Below, piece by piece: positions 21,356-31,699 of a stretch of DNA of 64,000 bases. Each line of letters opens with the position of its first letter. The stretch's first letter is position 1. The notes below the pieces were generated by a model that saw only the letters and a list, made by a program, of their open reading frames with translations, did no database searches and had not been told where the DNA came from. This DNA comes from Rhipicephalus microplus (taxonomy: Eukaryota > Arthropoda > Arachnida > Ixodida > Ixodidae), in the NCBI RefSeq assembly GCF_043290135.1, contig NC_134707.1, forward strand, positions 78,944,987-79,008,986. Reading direction: 5' to 3'. Position numbers and translations under genes: made by a program.

Positions 21356-23190
21356 TGTAAGTTTTGAATAACTTTTTCACTCAAGCTAAGTATGATGAGT
21401 GCGATGCAAAAGGTGCAAGTGTGTGTAAGGCAAAGAATAGAGAGCACGGTTTTGTGGTGAAGCCAATTTTCGCCTGCAGCAGTGGTGATTTCGAGAGGAA
21501 GCAGTGCTCCGAGAGTGAGAACTACCGCCATTACACTCTTCAAAGTTATCATGATGGTCTTGTAGGGGGAAAGAAATGATAGGCCAAGTGGTTAGCACCC
21601 TTCCAGTCTCTTGTGTGTGTATGAAGCTTTCACAACGAGTCCTGCACAAGATGTTTCAGCGGCACCTGAAAACTTTTGGGCAAGCCTCCAAAAGCACAAC
21701 GACATAAAGTGAAGCTGCTAGTGTGATGTTCTTCAAAGATTTCCGTACAGACTTTCCGAACCCGACAAGAAACATAGATATTGTCTTTGAAGGCTCCAGG
21801 ATGACAATAGGTCGGAGCTCACATTGGTGTAGGCTACATCATTGAATTCCACACTTGTCTTGTAATTGACTATGTTGTTTACTGAAACTGCTGTCTCAGC
21901 TGTGCCCTGAGGCTGTAGCCGCAAGACGAAGGGTTCACTGACTGGCTGGCAATCCACGAGTGTTAACGAAACACTCAATGCAACTGAGGTCGCATGGAAG
22001 TAGAGGCTGCGCTGATCATGTTTCAAAGGTCCTTGGCCACGCATGGTCTGCGCTACACGACTGTGCTCTCTGATGGAAACTGCCGCACTTTTCATGCCTT
22101 GTCTAAAGCGGAGGTGTACGGCTTTATGCAAAAAGGTCTGCATTAACCATGCCCATAAGTGAATAGGTGCAGCTCTACGGAACCTTGCAGACAGGAATGA
22201 GGCTCGGGCGAGTCTCTTGGCTAAAGAGGAAAGCTGACACAAAATCGGGAAGATCACTAATTACTATGGATATGCCCTGAGGGGCAACGTCAACGATGTA
22301 CCAGGTATGAAAAGGGCAGTCAAAGCTACACTGCTGCACATGACGTCAACAGATGATGCGCTGAACCACTCAAAATGCCCTCTTGGTTCAAGTACAATGG
22401 AGCCTTGGCAAATACAATAGAGTTCACTTTCACACAAGAATTCTCGGTCGCCTTGTGTTGAGGCTGCTTTGGAGTCGGTAGGCTCAGCAATGAGAACCTG
22501 CTGGCACGGTGCTGTGAAGGGAAAATTCGGAACGCAAGTGAAAATATGTATTCAGTCATTTGGACCCAATCATCCAAGAATGGGAACGCTTTGCTGGAAT
22601 GTGTGAAGCATGCTGCTTCTGTCTACAACCTGGGAGGAAGGGCAGCTAACAAGTCCATCGCTGCAATTAGGCTACATTGCTGGTGACAACCTTGCTGAAC
22701 AAAGCATATAAAAGGACGCTCTGTGTTTACCCAAAGCAAATAGAGCTCACCTGAAGAGCACCTACACAAAAAAGCTTTTGCAAAGTGATGCAAAATGAGC
22801 GCAACTGGAGACTACAGTACTGGCCTACCTTGAAGGTGTTCTCTGGCATAACGATCAATCGGGATTTCTTTTCAGATTCAGCGATACTCAATGGAGCTTG
22901 GTGGGTGCAGATAAAACAACCGTAAATCAGCACTGACAAGGTGTCATGAGCATGTCGCCTCGTGGTTGAAGAAGGAGAAGAAGAGGCAGAAGAAACAAGA
23001 GAAAAGAACAGTATCAATCAAAGAAATGCATAAACGAAGAAGATCATACATTGAAGCAGAGTTAGAAAAAAGAAAGAACATGAAGAATAAGAAGTTGAAG
23101 AAAGAGCACGAGAGGCAAACCTGGCGGGCAGAAAAGACGAGCAAAAGGGGGCTTGGAATGGCGAGAGGCAGATGTGTGATATTCTTGTGT
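21356..23190 (+). pseudogene. Degenerate Mutator-like (PF20700-type) transposase relic
   Basis: No long open frame survives, but conceptual translation in changing frames follows the transposase at 7170-9397. Readable pieces are NIDIVFEGSRMT (first Asp region, Asp lost, about 21770), GRMEVEAALIMFQRS and LRYTTVLSDGNCRTFHALSKAEVYGF (21990-22130; the second Asp motif is now SDGN), KITNYYGYALRGNVNDVPGMKRA (about 22245-22315, read across), and ARCCEGKIRNASENMYSVIW (Glu region, about 22505-22563). The lysine-rich stretch at 22966-23180 fits the basic C-terminus. It is on the opposite strand from the first copy and much older. Confidence 0.65.
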
Positions 23191-23267
23191 TGGATATGGC
23201 ATCTCTATAAAAAGGCTTTACTGTGTGGCCTTTGTTCGATCCTAGCTGCCCAGTCGTGCATCTACAC

Positions 23268-23433
23268 TCAAACCTTGTTATAATGAAGTTGCATCTTACA
23301 TGAAAATAAGTTTGTTATATCCATATATTTGGGATAAAGGTATATTCATAACACTATATCTATTGCGAGACAATTTTTCATGTACTTCGTTATAACCGAT
23401 ATTGCATTATATCCGGGTTCGTTATGAGGTTCA
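23268..23433. mobile_element. Small Tigger/pogo-derived MITE
   Basis: The left end reads CACTCAAACCTTGTTATAATG and the complement of the right end CACTTGAACCTCATAACGAAC, both like the CAGTCGAACCTCGTTATAACG termini of Tigger elements elsewhere in this window (28087, 37437). The length is about 166 bp. Internal sequence keeps CTTCGTTATAACCGATATTGC. Non-coding. Confidence 0.5.
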
Positions 23434-23454
23434 AGTGTGTTTCCCAACCTGCAG

Positions 23455-23609
23455 GGGCCTACATTTCGGAAGTGGAGTCCAAGCTCCTCGAGCATGATGC
23501 AGATCTGCTGGAGAAGTTCAGGACGGCGCAGGAGCAGGTGCTACATGCCCCGGGGCTAGACCACTCGCTCGAAGAGGTTCTGCAGGCGGCCCGTTTTATC
23601 GTGAACTGA
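23455..23609 (+). CDS. Probable terminal exon of an unrecognised host gene
   Basis: A pyrimidine-rich acceptor (TTTCCCAACCTGCAG) ends at 23454. It is followed by a GC-rich open exon (AYISEVESKLLEHDADLLEK, then FRTAQEQVLHAPGLDHSLEE and VLQAARFIVN) ending in TGA at 23607-23609. The sequence is amphipathic and helical in character, has good codon quality, and is unlike the TE relics around it. The first two bases complete a split codon. I do not recognise the protein, and no other exon is identified in the window. A possible poly(A) signal (AATAAA) is near 24043. Confidence 0.45.
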
Positions 23610-24147
23610 TGCTGCACGGTCTACCGGTGTTGCAGTCGTGGCCTATCAAGTGAATGAATATAAGTGCATGATTCGTGAGCATGGATATGCTGTAGCAGTT
23701 GGTGTGCCACAATACCACGGTGGCCTGTCCGTGAATATCGTCACACTCGTTCGAATATAATGCGACGGGGAAGTTTGAGGTGCACACACAACAAATAGTC
23801 GCTAGAAAAGAGGTGCTGTTTCATCGCCGATACCCTTGTAGCTACCGCCAAACTCCATTATACTCTGTAAATGTAAAACTACATTACAGAGTTCGATGAA
23901 CGTGGAGTTGTTGCCATATTGCGCGGCAATTTTTCTAGCTTTAGGCATTGATATGCCTAGATGCAAGGTTTTGCATCCCATCATGCTCAAAACAATCTCA
24001 ATCACAGGAATGATTATAAAGACTACAACTCATTCAAGCTAAAATAAAAAGATTTTTTAGGCTTTTATCACAGCAACATGTTGGCAGTAATGTTTATAGG
24101 AGCGCTGGCAACATTGCACATTTGTTTTACTATTTGTTTTCTATACA
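23610..24147. other. Presumed 3' UTR and flank
   Basis: This follows the exon ending at 23609. It is AT-rich and non-coding, with AATAAA near 24043. No element is recognised. Confidence 0.35.
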
Positions 24148-24760
24148 GTAGAACCTCTCTTACCCTGATTAAGCAGGATTCCCAATTATCCGAAGCAACG
24201 CAAAACCTGGTAGAAAATGAGGTTGTGAAGTCGCATCTTTATTGTTGCAAATCTGCCATTCGAAAAAAAAAAATTTCTCCATGCAGGACTGTCTCTTCCA
24301 GTAGTTTCGAGCACTGCATGTCATGTTTTCTAGCATGTCCATGAAATGCAGTATCTCGCCCTCTTTGCTGTTATGCTTCACGCAGCTACAGTCTGCACTC
24401 GAAGCATCGATGATGACCGCCAAGGGTGTACTCGGTAGGTCTCGTCGTTGCTGTCAACACTATAAGGTCGAGTCTGTCGCTCTCGCAGCAATGTCGCTGT
24501 CGAGATTGGCGTAACACGTCTGCATTGCAGACTTGTCATTTGTGTCATTGAAAATCCAGCTGGAGTGCACTCTTCGTCGTACAAGTGGAGAGCCTCACAG
24601 CTAGCGCAGGGGGTCTTCTCTTCTTCTTCGAATGGGCATGTGACAGAGCAGTCTATGGAGATCGCTTCTTCCTTCTCAACCGCGGTGCATTCAAAACACT
24701 GTCAAATAACGGCAGCCTCCGCCTGCCTCAACGCATGAACAATAAGGCATGTAGGCGAGG
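24148..24760 (-). pseudogene. Tigger/pogo-type relic
   Basis: A terminus-like CAGTAGAACCTCTCTTACCC begins at about 24148, and an AATAAAG on the minus strand follows inside. Minus-strand pieces such as LRQAEAAVI, FEEEEKTPCASCEALHLYDEE and CTPAGFSMTQMTSLQ read as a degraded acidic C-terminus of a CENP-B/Tigger-type transposase. There is no catalytic core. Identification is tentative. Confidence 0.35.
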
Positions 24761-24837
24761 AGGTCCATACTATACTCCTTGCTCTTATCATGGGAAAGGA
24801 GCATTCAGGTTTACAGGTGGCAGCGATATATCTTTAT

Positions 24838-24858
24838 CGGGGGGGGGGGGGGGGAGGG
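24838..24858. repeat. Poly-G tract
   Basis: An almost uninterrupted run of about 20 G with one A. It is a simple repeat, with possible assembly uncertainty in its length. Confidence 0.8.
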
Positions 24859-24904
24859 GATGACGTTTCAACACATTAGCTGCGATGCTGACGAATGCCG
24901 CCAC

Positions 24905-25310
24905 CCAGGATGGTCGCCTACTGGCTAACAAGGTCTGCCACAGTTCCGGTCACACTTTGCGTAATGTGACCACAGAATGAGTCAAGCACAAGCATGCTCT
25001 TGGACCTCAGGTCTACAAGAGCATGTATGCTCTTGGACCTGAGTTCCAAGAGCATACATCTGCGGCTGGAAGTACTTCGGTCCAGACGTGATACCAAATG
25101 GCAGCCAGAGAAAACAATAGCGTCCAAACGGGATTATGAACATGGTCAATCCTCCTTCAGACTCAGAGGAAACAGCTTGACCTAGTGGAAGGTTGACGTA
25201 GCGCCTAACTTGGCGAAAACTGTAGCCTTTCTGAGCAATCCAAGCATTGTTCTACTGTGGGAAGCAGGTGGCACTCTTGAAGAACCACCTTATTGATGCA
25301 AGTGAACTGG
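24905..25310 (-). pseudogene. Ty3/Gypsy reverse-transcriptase relic
   Basis: Translation of the minus strand in shifting frames gives CINKVVLQECHLLPTVEQCL, ATVFAKLGATSTFH (motif A, D to G), LTMFIIPFGRYCFLWLPFGI and TSGPKYFQPQM (motif B). This follows the order of a Gypsy RT (LNK...P.P....L, FSKLDA..GF.Q, T.F.TP.GRY...RLPFG). The catalytic Y-x-DD box is lost in a local repeat (25000-25065). Very old, no open frame. Confidence 0.6.
24988..25066. repeat. Two adjoining hairpins
   Basis: GCATGCTCTTG...CAAGAGCATG and TATGCTCTTGG...CCAAGAGCATA lie in tandem, each with roughly a 10-12 bp stem. They sit in the Gypsy relic and probably arose by local duplication. Confidence 0.6.
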
Positions 25311-25436
25311 TGCACTAGTACTGTAGTACACTACATCAATAGCACAGCCATCTACTCGCACTCCCGTACACTACAGATGTTGTATTGGGCGACAAGAAAA
25401 GCAACTTCTGTTTTGCTCAGTGTTGTAACACTGTTA

Positions 25437-26381
25437 CCGTATATACTCGCATAATTCTCGCACTTTTTTGCCGGAAAACTGATGCAAAGTTGGGGGGTGC
25501 GAGAATTACGCGGGGAAAACTTTTCACAAAAACGTAGAGAGCGAAAAAGAAAACGAAGTGAAATTGGGATTCTCACACCAGCAACTTACAGCAAGCTTTA
25601 AGAGGTACTAATCAGAATTTACCTCAACATTAAAAGCAGAGGTTCAACACAGACAAGATTTATTGGAGACACAAAAAGTGGAGGCAAATAGTCCAGAATT
25701 GGAATGCCATACGCAAAGCTTGTGGGCGTTGCGGGCGTAGTAGTAGCGTTTGTCGCTCAACAGGAGCCTTCAAAAGGTAAGCGTAGGATGTCAGTATTGG
25801 TCTGATGGCTATTTAACAGAATCGTCCGCAATTTCTTTCTGAAGAAATAAAGTTTACCATCAATCCCAGTTTTAGGCACACGGCAGGTACAACGCGTCTT
25901 GGAAAGTTTACCATCAATCCCAGTTTAAGGCACACGGCAGGCACAACGCGTCTTCGTGGCTTTCAGCTGCCGTCACCAGTAGCGTACACAAAAATAGTAG
26001 GCTCCGAAGGGCCTACCGGCAGCCCTGTTGCCGTTGTTTAGTGCATGATCCATCACTTGCAACTTGAACCAGCCGTGTAGCTTCAGTATCGCCCCATAAC
26101 GTGCCAAGATTACAGACACAACAAACAAAACCATGCAGCAACGCGCACTGGCCACTTGGCTTGGCTTGGATTGAATCTTCGTGCTATAGTACACTTGATG
26201 CTTAAGAGATGGCGTCAGTTGGCGCGCTCTATCATCATCAGTGGCTGGAACGAGCAGACGACATTATTGCGGCAGTTTTCAGGGGTGTGATAATTACTCG
26301 AGGAAAAAAAATCGTGTTTTTCTTAGGCGATGTGGGGGTGCGAGAATTATGCGAGTGCGTGGATTACGGGAGTAAATACGG
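25437..26381. mobile_element. 945-bp TA-flanked non-autonomous DNA transposon
   Basis: The left end CCGTATATACTCGCATAATT and the complement of the right end (CCGTATTTACTCCCGTAATC, then TCGCATAATTCTCGCAC) form inverted termini flanked by TA (25435-25436 and 26382-26383), as for Tc1/mariner/pogo elements. GCGAGAATTA-type motifs recur inside both ends. A 54-bp internal tandem duplication lies at 25849-25956. No transposase frame is seen. Confidence 0.65.
25849..25956. repeat. 54-bp tandem duplication
   Basis: AAAGTTTACCATCAATCCCA begins at 25849 and again at 25903; the copies differ at a few positions. It lies inside the TA-flanked element. Confidence 0.85.
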
Positions 26382-26383
26382 TA

Positions 26384-27109
26384 GGTGCTCTGCAGTTTCA
26401 GCACGATCAAGTTTGCGATTATTTGTATAGAACTGTCAATCCAACTTTTGGATTCAACTTGCAAAAATTTCACTCATGATCCACGCTTCTCAGTTGGCAC
26501 AGCAACCCACGGGAAGATTGTTGATGTTCTCATGGGGGGGAGGCTATCATCAGATACCATTTTTTTTGTTCATTGAGATATCTCAATGAAATTTTACAGA
26601 TAGACCAACAGCAAAAGCAACTACTACTACAAAATTTTATGAGGTTATGTTCTGTGTTTCTTCAGTTACGGCAGTATGTCAGAATAGTGCACATGGTTCT
26701 CTTATTCCAGGCCTGGAGAAATTTCAAAAGAGGCTGGAACTGTGAAATATAACAATGATGATTCGCAGATTGATATGTCAGGGCTCTTTTTTTTTTTAAT
26801 TTCTTTACTGAAAAGTTTTAGCAGACCGTCAAATTTAGTATTGGTGATTGGGATATTAATAATCAAGTTTGATTACTATCAATAATAACAGACACAATAT
26901 ATAAAAAAATGGGCTTGTCTTCCCCTCAAAAATTTGTTCTCGTACAAAATAAAAAGAGACATGAATATGCGATGAGTGGTTCCCCAGATATAGCTTGAAC
27001 AAGCAGCCTCACTAGCCGAAAAAGTCATTTTGAGGAAACGACATTTAAAAGTTTTGGGCACATATGCCCAAAACTTTTTAATGTTTAAACTTTAAAACAA
27101 CCCTGCAGT
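26384..27109. other. AT-rich region without a recognised gene
   Basis: No coding region or element is recognised. It contains the hairpin at 27041-27084. Confidence 0.4.
27041..27084. repeat. 20-bp hairpin
   Basis: The arm ACATTTAAAAGTTTTGGGCA (27041-27060) pairs with 27065-27084 (19 of 20) around a four-base loop CATA. It abuts the RTE fragment. It could be a transcript hairpin or the remains of a fold-back end. Confidence 0.75.
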
Positions 27110-27285
27110 ATAACTGTAGGTGTCCTTTGGCACTCGCTATATACTTCATCGACGCCCTGATTCCGCAGTGTCTGCATGACGGCCGATATTTCTACTGAAT
27201 CAAACACCTTCTCGTAATATATGAAGGCTAGGTATAGTGGTTTGTTATATTCTGAGCATTTTTCTATTACATGATTGATAGTATG
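27110..27285 (-). pseudogene. RTE-type LINE reverse-transcriptase fragment
   Basis: The minus strand reads VIEKCSEYNKPLYLAFIYYE, KVFDSVEISAVMQTLRNQGV and DEVYSECQRTPT, the motif A region of RTE (BovB-like) LINEs (NKPL.IAF.DYEKAFDS). The expected first Asp of motif A is Tyr here. It is only about 175 bases long. Confidence 0.7.
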
Positions 27286-27339
27286 AATGTGGTATGAATG
27301 TGAATGTGGTGATAGTATGAAAGTGCTCTATCATGAATA

Positions 27340-27640
27340 TATATCTATGCTAAAGTGCTCCTAATAGTAAGATTGTTTGAGGTACTTTCTTCTGTGAAGT
27401 GCTCCATTATAAATATATATCTATGCTAAAGTGCTTTTAAAAGTAAGGTTACCTGCTCCAAAATGCTCCAAAGTTAAAATTCTGCTACTCCAAGGTGCTC
27501 CTAATTGCAAGATTACGTGCTCTAAAATGCTCCAGAACTAAAATATTACTGCTCTAAAGTGCTCCAAAACTAATACTTTACTGCTCCAAAGTGCTCCAAA
27601 ACTAAAATTTGACTGCTCCGAAAATTGCTCCAAATCAGCA
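27340..27640. repeat. Diverged minisatellite (CTGCTCCAAAGTGCTCC units)
   Basis: Repeats of about 32-35 bases share the core GCTCCAAAGTGCTCCAAAACTAA. Copies near 27540-27610 are most similar, and copies toward 27340 are more diverged and include a duplicated AATATATATCTATGCTAAAG. Non-coding. Confidence 0.7.
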
Positions 27641-27714
27641 GTCACCAGTGGGATCACTGCATTCGTCTTTGCTGAAGAAATCACGTTTGACATCTCCATG
27701 AATGCTTTCATTCA

Positions 27715-27800
27715 TGGACACTATATGGAAATGTGTATAGCATTCATGAACACATTCGTGGACACTTAGGACACTATATGGAAATGTGTATAGCATATAT
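27715..27800. repeat. Short direct repeat
   Basis: GGACACTATATGGAAATGTG followed by TATAGCAT occurs twice (about 27716 and 27769). No function is apparent. Confidence 0.7.
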
Positions 27801-28086
27801 ATGTCTAGGTAACATATTTTTCTCTAATTTCGTCTCATTATGAACATCCACATAATGTGTCGAATGTCCGGCAACCGTCTCTGCAAGTTTTTTCAGCGTA
27901 GACTGGCGGGTCGTTTTACAGTACCTTCAACGTTAATTTTACGTGATCAGGAGCTAAGTGACACCTTTATTAGAGGTGTTGAATGTATAAATGAAACGTA
28001 CCATACACATCTATGCGATTTTTGTGGTTCACAGGGATTGTTCGTGCAAACTGATGTACTGCTATCTGCTACTTTTATTCAAGCTA

Positions 28087-30206
28087 CAGTCGAACCACGT
28101 TATGATGAATGCCGGAAAATTTGCAAAGTAATTCGCTATAGCTCGAATTCGCTATACAAAACTGCCCCAAAAAATCGCCAAACCCTGGTGTTAATAGGTC
28201 GGCAGCATGACAGGAATTGACGAGACACTTACTTGAACAAAAATACATTTATTGAGGCAAAAAGAACCTGTGCAACATAGATTTTTTTTTTTGATGGTGT
28301 GCCGTATAATGCCTTCCTCGCCATGTCGAGGCATTTCACAAACTTGAACCCGGTGCCTTCTATCGTGCTGCAATAGCGCCGCGCCAGAGCCAAACCAGCC
28401 AAGGCCTCGCTAGAAGTGGGCAGCGGAACGTTTTCGAAGACGGCGTCTTCAACTTCCGCTACTTGAATCCCGGTGCCCTGCGTGGCACCTCGGCAGCGAT
28501 TTCCATGTCAGTCAGCTCGGCAATCGCTTCTGACGCATAGTCCTCGCCAACGAAGTCTTTCAGCGTGAGCGTGCCCTATGCATCGCCCACAAACCGCGAA
28601 AGATCACTCCACATTTCGTCGAGCTCGACAACCTCTTCAGAGCCTTCAACATATTCAGTGGGCTCTTCAGCTGCGTCAACGCCAACAGTGAAGCCAGCGT
28701 GCCGAAAGCAGTTCGCAATCATCTCTTTGTTCACGCTCTCCCAAGCGGCCTTCAACATCTGTATGGCACCCAACAAGTCAATTTTCAGGTCTTCGTTCAT
28801 TCGAAGACGAATGAGCAGCCACTCGATGAGCCTTCGCTTGTAAATCGCTTTGAATGTGCGGATGATCACTTGGTGTAGAGGCTGGAGCTTTGAGGTGGTG
28901 TTGAGCGAAAGAAACTTGAGCTCAGTATTGCTCAATGGAACATCTGCGAAGTTTGCCGAGCAGTTGTCGAAGCGGAAACACAGTGTCCTGCCTTCATCCC
29001 CAAGCTGCGTAACCCACTCCCTCAACCATTTCCCAAAGAACTCTCGTGCCATCCATGACTTTTGATTTGAAGCACAGGTGACTGGTAGGTCGCGGGAGCG
29101 TCTCATACAGTTCGGAGTCTTGAACTTGCCGATCACGAATGGACGAAGTTTTGTTGAACCATCCATGTTCGCGGCAAGTAAGACCGTTATCCGGGTTTTG
29201 GTTTGCTTGCCACCATGACATTTCTGCTCGCGGGTGTCCAGAGTTTGGCGTGGCAGCATCTGCCAGAAGAGGCCCTTTTCGTCCGCCTTAAAATTATATT
29301 TTGGATCATATCTGGCACGAATTTGAGGCCACTCTTGTTTCATTCATTGTCCATCGCTGTGGCATTTGCTTACTCGCTTTTGCCCGTGACAGCTTTTTCA
29401 ACAATGTCGTACCGGTTCTTAAATCGCTGCAGCCACCCCGCACTGGCATTAAAATCTTTGGCATCGAGTATGAACGCGAAGTCCCTTGTCTTTTGCTGCA
29501 GCATTGGCCCGGACACAGGAATATTCCTAGCCCTTACGTCGACGAACCATTTGTGAAGACATTCTTCGACGTGTTTGAAGGCAGCGGGTCGAATACGCCA
29601 TGCGTTGGCGTGTTTTCTGCCATCTTGCTGAACAATTTCCTTTTTCTGCTCTAGCACCGTGCTTAATGTGCTGCGAGGTATTTTGAGAGCATCATCAACG
29701 ACTGACTTTTCACCTCTTTCGACTCGCCGAATAATTTCCAGTTTCGTCGCATACGTCAAAGCAGTCCGTTTCTTCTCGTTTTGCGCAATGGCAACGGTAA
29801 ACGACACCGCCTAGCACCACAAAACGTGCAAACGAAGAAAACACCACACACACCCAACAATAAAGCAGCCGCTAGCTTCGAATGGCGGCGTGCAAACTGA
29901 CGCGTCCATGCCGTCGATCGTCAAGGCCGCTCCATTCTACCTGCGCGTCAGGCGCATGAGATTTTAGTAAACGGGGGTGTCCGTATCTTTATAGAGTGAA
30001 GCTTGCTGATCTCGAAAGCCATTAAAAAAAAAAAAGAAGCGTCGTTCGCCGTCTACGCCCCTACACAGCGTCAGTCGCTACAAGCGCATCGGGTGTAAAC
30101 GTGGGTCTGCTCGACTGCCGCTGTGCTGCGGAGAAGCCGAATGTGCACTCCCGAAGCGGTCTGTAAAATTAGTTACATCCATGTCCGTTATATTGAGGTT
30201 CGATTG
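28087..30206 (-). mobile_element. Tigger/pogo DNA transposon, full length, TA duplication
   Basis: The element is 2120 bp. The left end CAGTCGAACCACGTTATGAT and the complement of the right end CAATCGAACCTCAATATAAC are inverted termini, flanked by TA at 28085-28086 and 30207-30208. The transposase gene is on the minus strand. The same terminal type occurs at 23268, 37437 and perhaps 24148, so the family has amplified locally. Confidence 0.85.
28576..29807 (-). pseudogene. Tigger/pogo transposase (CENP-B HTH plus DDE), inactivated
   Basis: N-terminal HTH (RTALTYATKLEIIRRVERGE, KIPRSTLSTVLEQKKEI), then the CENP-B DNA-binding half (FKHVEECLHKWFVDVRARNI, WLQRFKNRYDI). After a TAA near 29370 and a one-step frameshift near 29343 the catalytic part continues: FKADEKGLFWQMLP (first Asp), CFRFDNCSAN (second Asp), NTTSKLQPLHQVIIRTFK. 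In the last motif the family has an Asp where this copy has His (codon CAC at 28873-28875, from GAC). The C-terminus is acidic (EEPTEYVEGSEEVVELDEMW). It has three independent lesions. Confidence 0.9.
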
Positions 30207-30208
30207 TA

Positions 30209-31699
30209 ACTTCCTTATTCTAGAAAGGCTCATTTTTTGCATATATGAGGGGTAATTGGGAAACAGCGATGGGACAGCAGTTGGTAAGAGCAATAGCAGT
30301 TTAGTATCTTTCTTGCAGTAATCTTCAGTGAAGTGCCGAAAACAAACCGAAAAATAGTTGCTGGATACCCACCTTGTTTAGTTTCTTCCAGTATCCTGCC
30401 TGGAGATCTGGGCCAAGCTTGTCGGCTTGTAGCATCTGATGGAATCATTGTAGGCCAAATCATTTTTTTTTAAGTTTGACGTGCACATGGAAACGGAACA
30501 GTTCTTCGGCATGCTGCTGCTCATCTACCCAGCTGACCTATGCTTTGGTTTGTAAGAGGCAGAACACACAATTAACACAACTATTTGCTATCGTAGCCCT
30601 TAAACTCTCATTGCTGTGCGGCAAGGCGCGCAGTTGAGAGCACGCCTCGCCGGAGTCTTTCCTACTACTAGTGCCCCCCTTCTAAAATTGTGGTCGGAAC
30701 TGTCAACGACGCTCTCCCTCCATCCACAACGCTTCGCGGCTCCACGCAGCAGCCCGCACCTTGTGTGCTTTGATCCAGCGGCCGTGGTATGCCGTGCCAG
30801 TGTGGTTTTAAATGTAACTGAAGCATTGGCCAATCATCTGGTACCTGCACTTTGGCAAAGTGGTTGATCTTTCAGAATGTTATCACTCACGTGCAGAGTC
30901 ACTCTGCATGTAGTTTGGGCATCGCGCCCTCGTCCACTTTCAGCCATGTGTGCTGTGCTATCGCAATGTTTTTTTTTTTCTCGTACGTTTGATGCGTCGT
31001 CTTAATGCCATAATATCTGTACATGCCATCATGAAACTGTGAGTGTGCTGGCAGAACGCGAGCGAAAGCGGAGAAAGATGAAAATGGTAAAACACGAGCA
31101 CATGACACCAGCAAAGCCGTGAGCGCAGAACTAAGATTGGCAAAACGAAATGGCCGCCTTGGTTTGCGCCAGCCAATGGGAGGCTCAAGGAAAAGAGCTC
31201 ACCTTGCTCGTGCACGCTGTGGCCAATGGGCATTGGGATCTGCCCCTCAGAAAAGCGATGATACAGTATAATCTCATTACAGCAGACTTCTATAGTAAAG
31301 AGGAGTTTGGTCTGTTCTAAAAAGAGTACAATTATAAATGGTACATACAGGCTGCGAACAATGCTTTCAGCAGGGGTAAAGTACCTAAATGATGGGGCAC
31401 ACCTCAGCACCTTTTCCAGAAGGGTGAAAGATTGAGATGTAAAAGAGAAGCGGAAAGATGGAAGAGGAGAACAGGAAAATGGACAATCTGCATGTGCCAC
31501 GGTGATTGTGACATTGCATCATGCAATGGCGTGCAGCGGACACGTATTGACAATCCTCAAAACATGCAGCCAATAGTTCAAAAATGCGTGAGATAAACTT
31601 CATTTGTCAAAACAGTCACATCTCCCGAGTAGAATTTCAATGTTTTCATCTGTTTTCCAATTTCAGTTCAAACTTAAACGTAAACATTTTGACAGCAAT
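30209..31699. other. Region without a recognised gene
   Basis: I see no coding region or repeat I can name. Several reading frames are open by chance. The segment 30960-31560 reads openly on the minus strand but has no recognisable domain. Confidence 0.35.

Noticed and set aside
22966..23283. Lysine-rich plus-strand frame as an independent small protein
   Set aside because: It lies at the expected basic C-terminus of the Mutator-like relic and has no separate start context.
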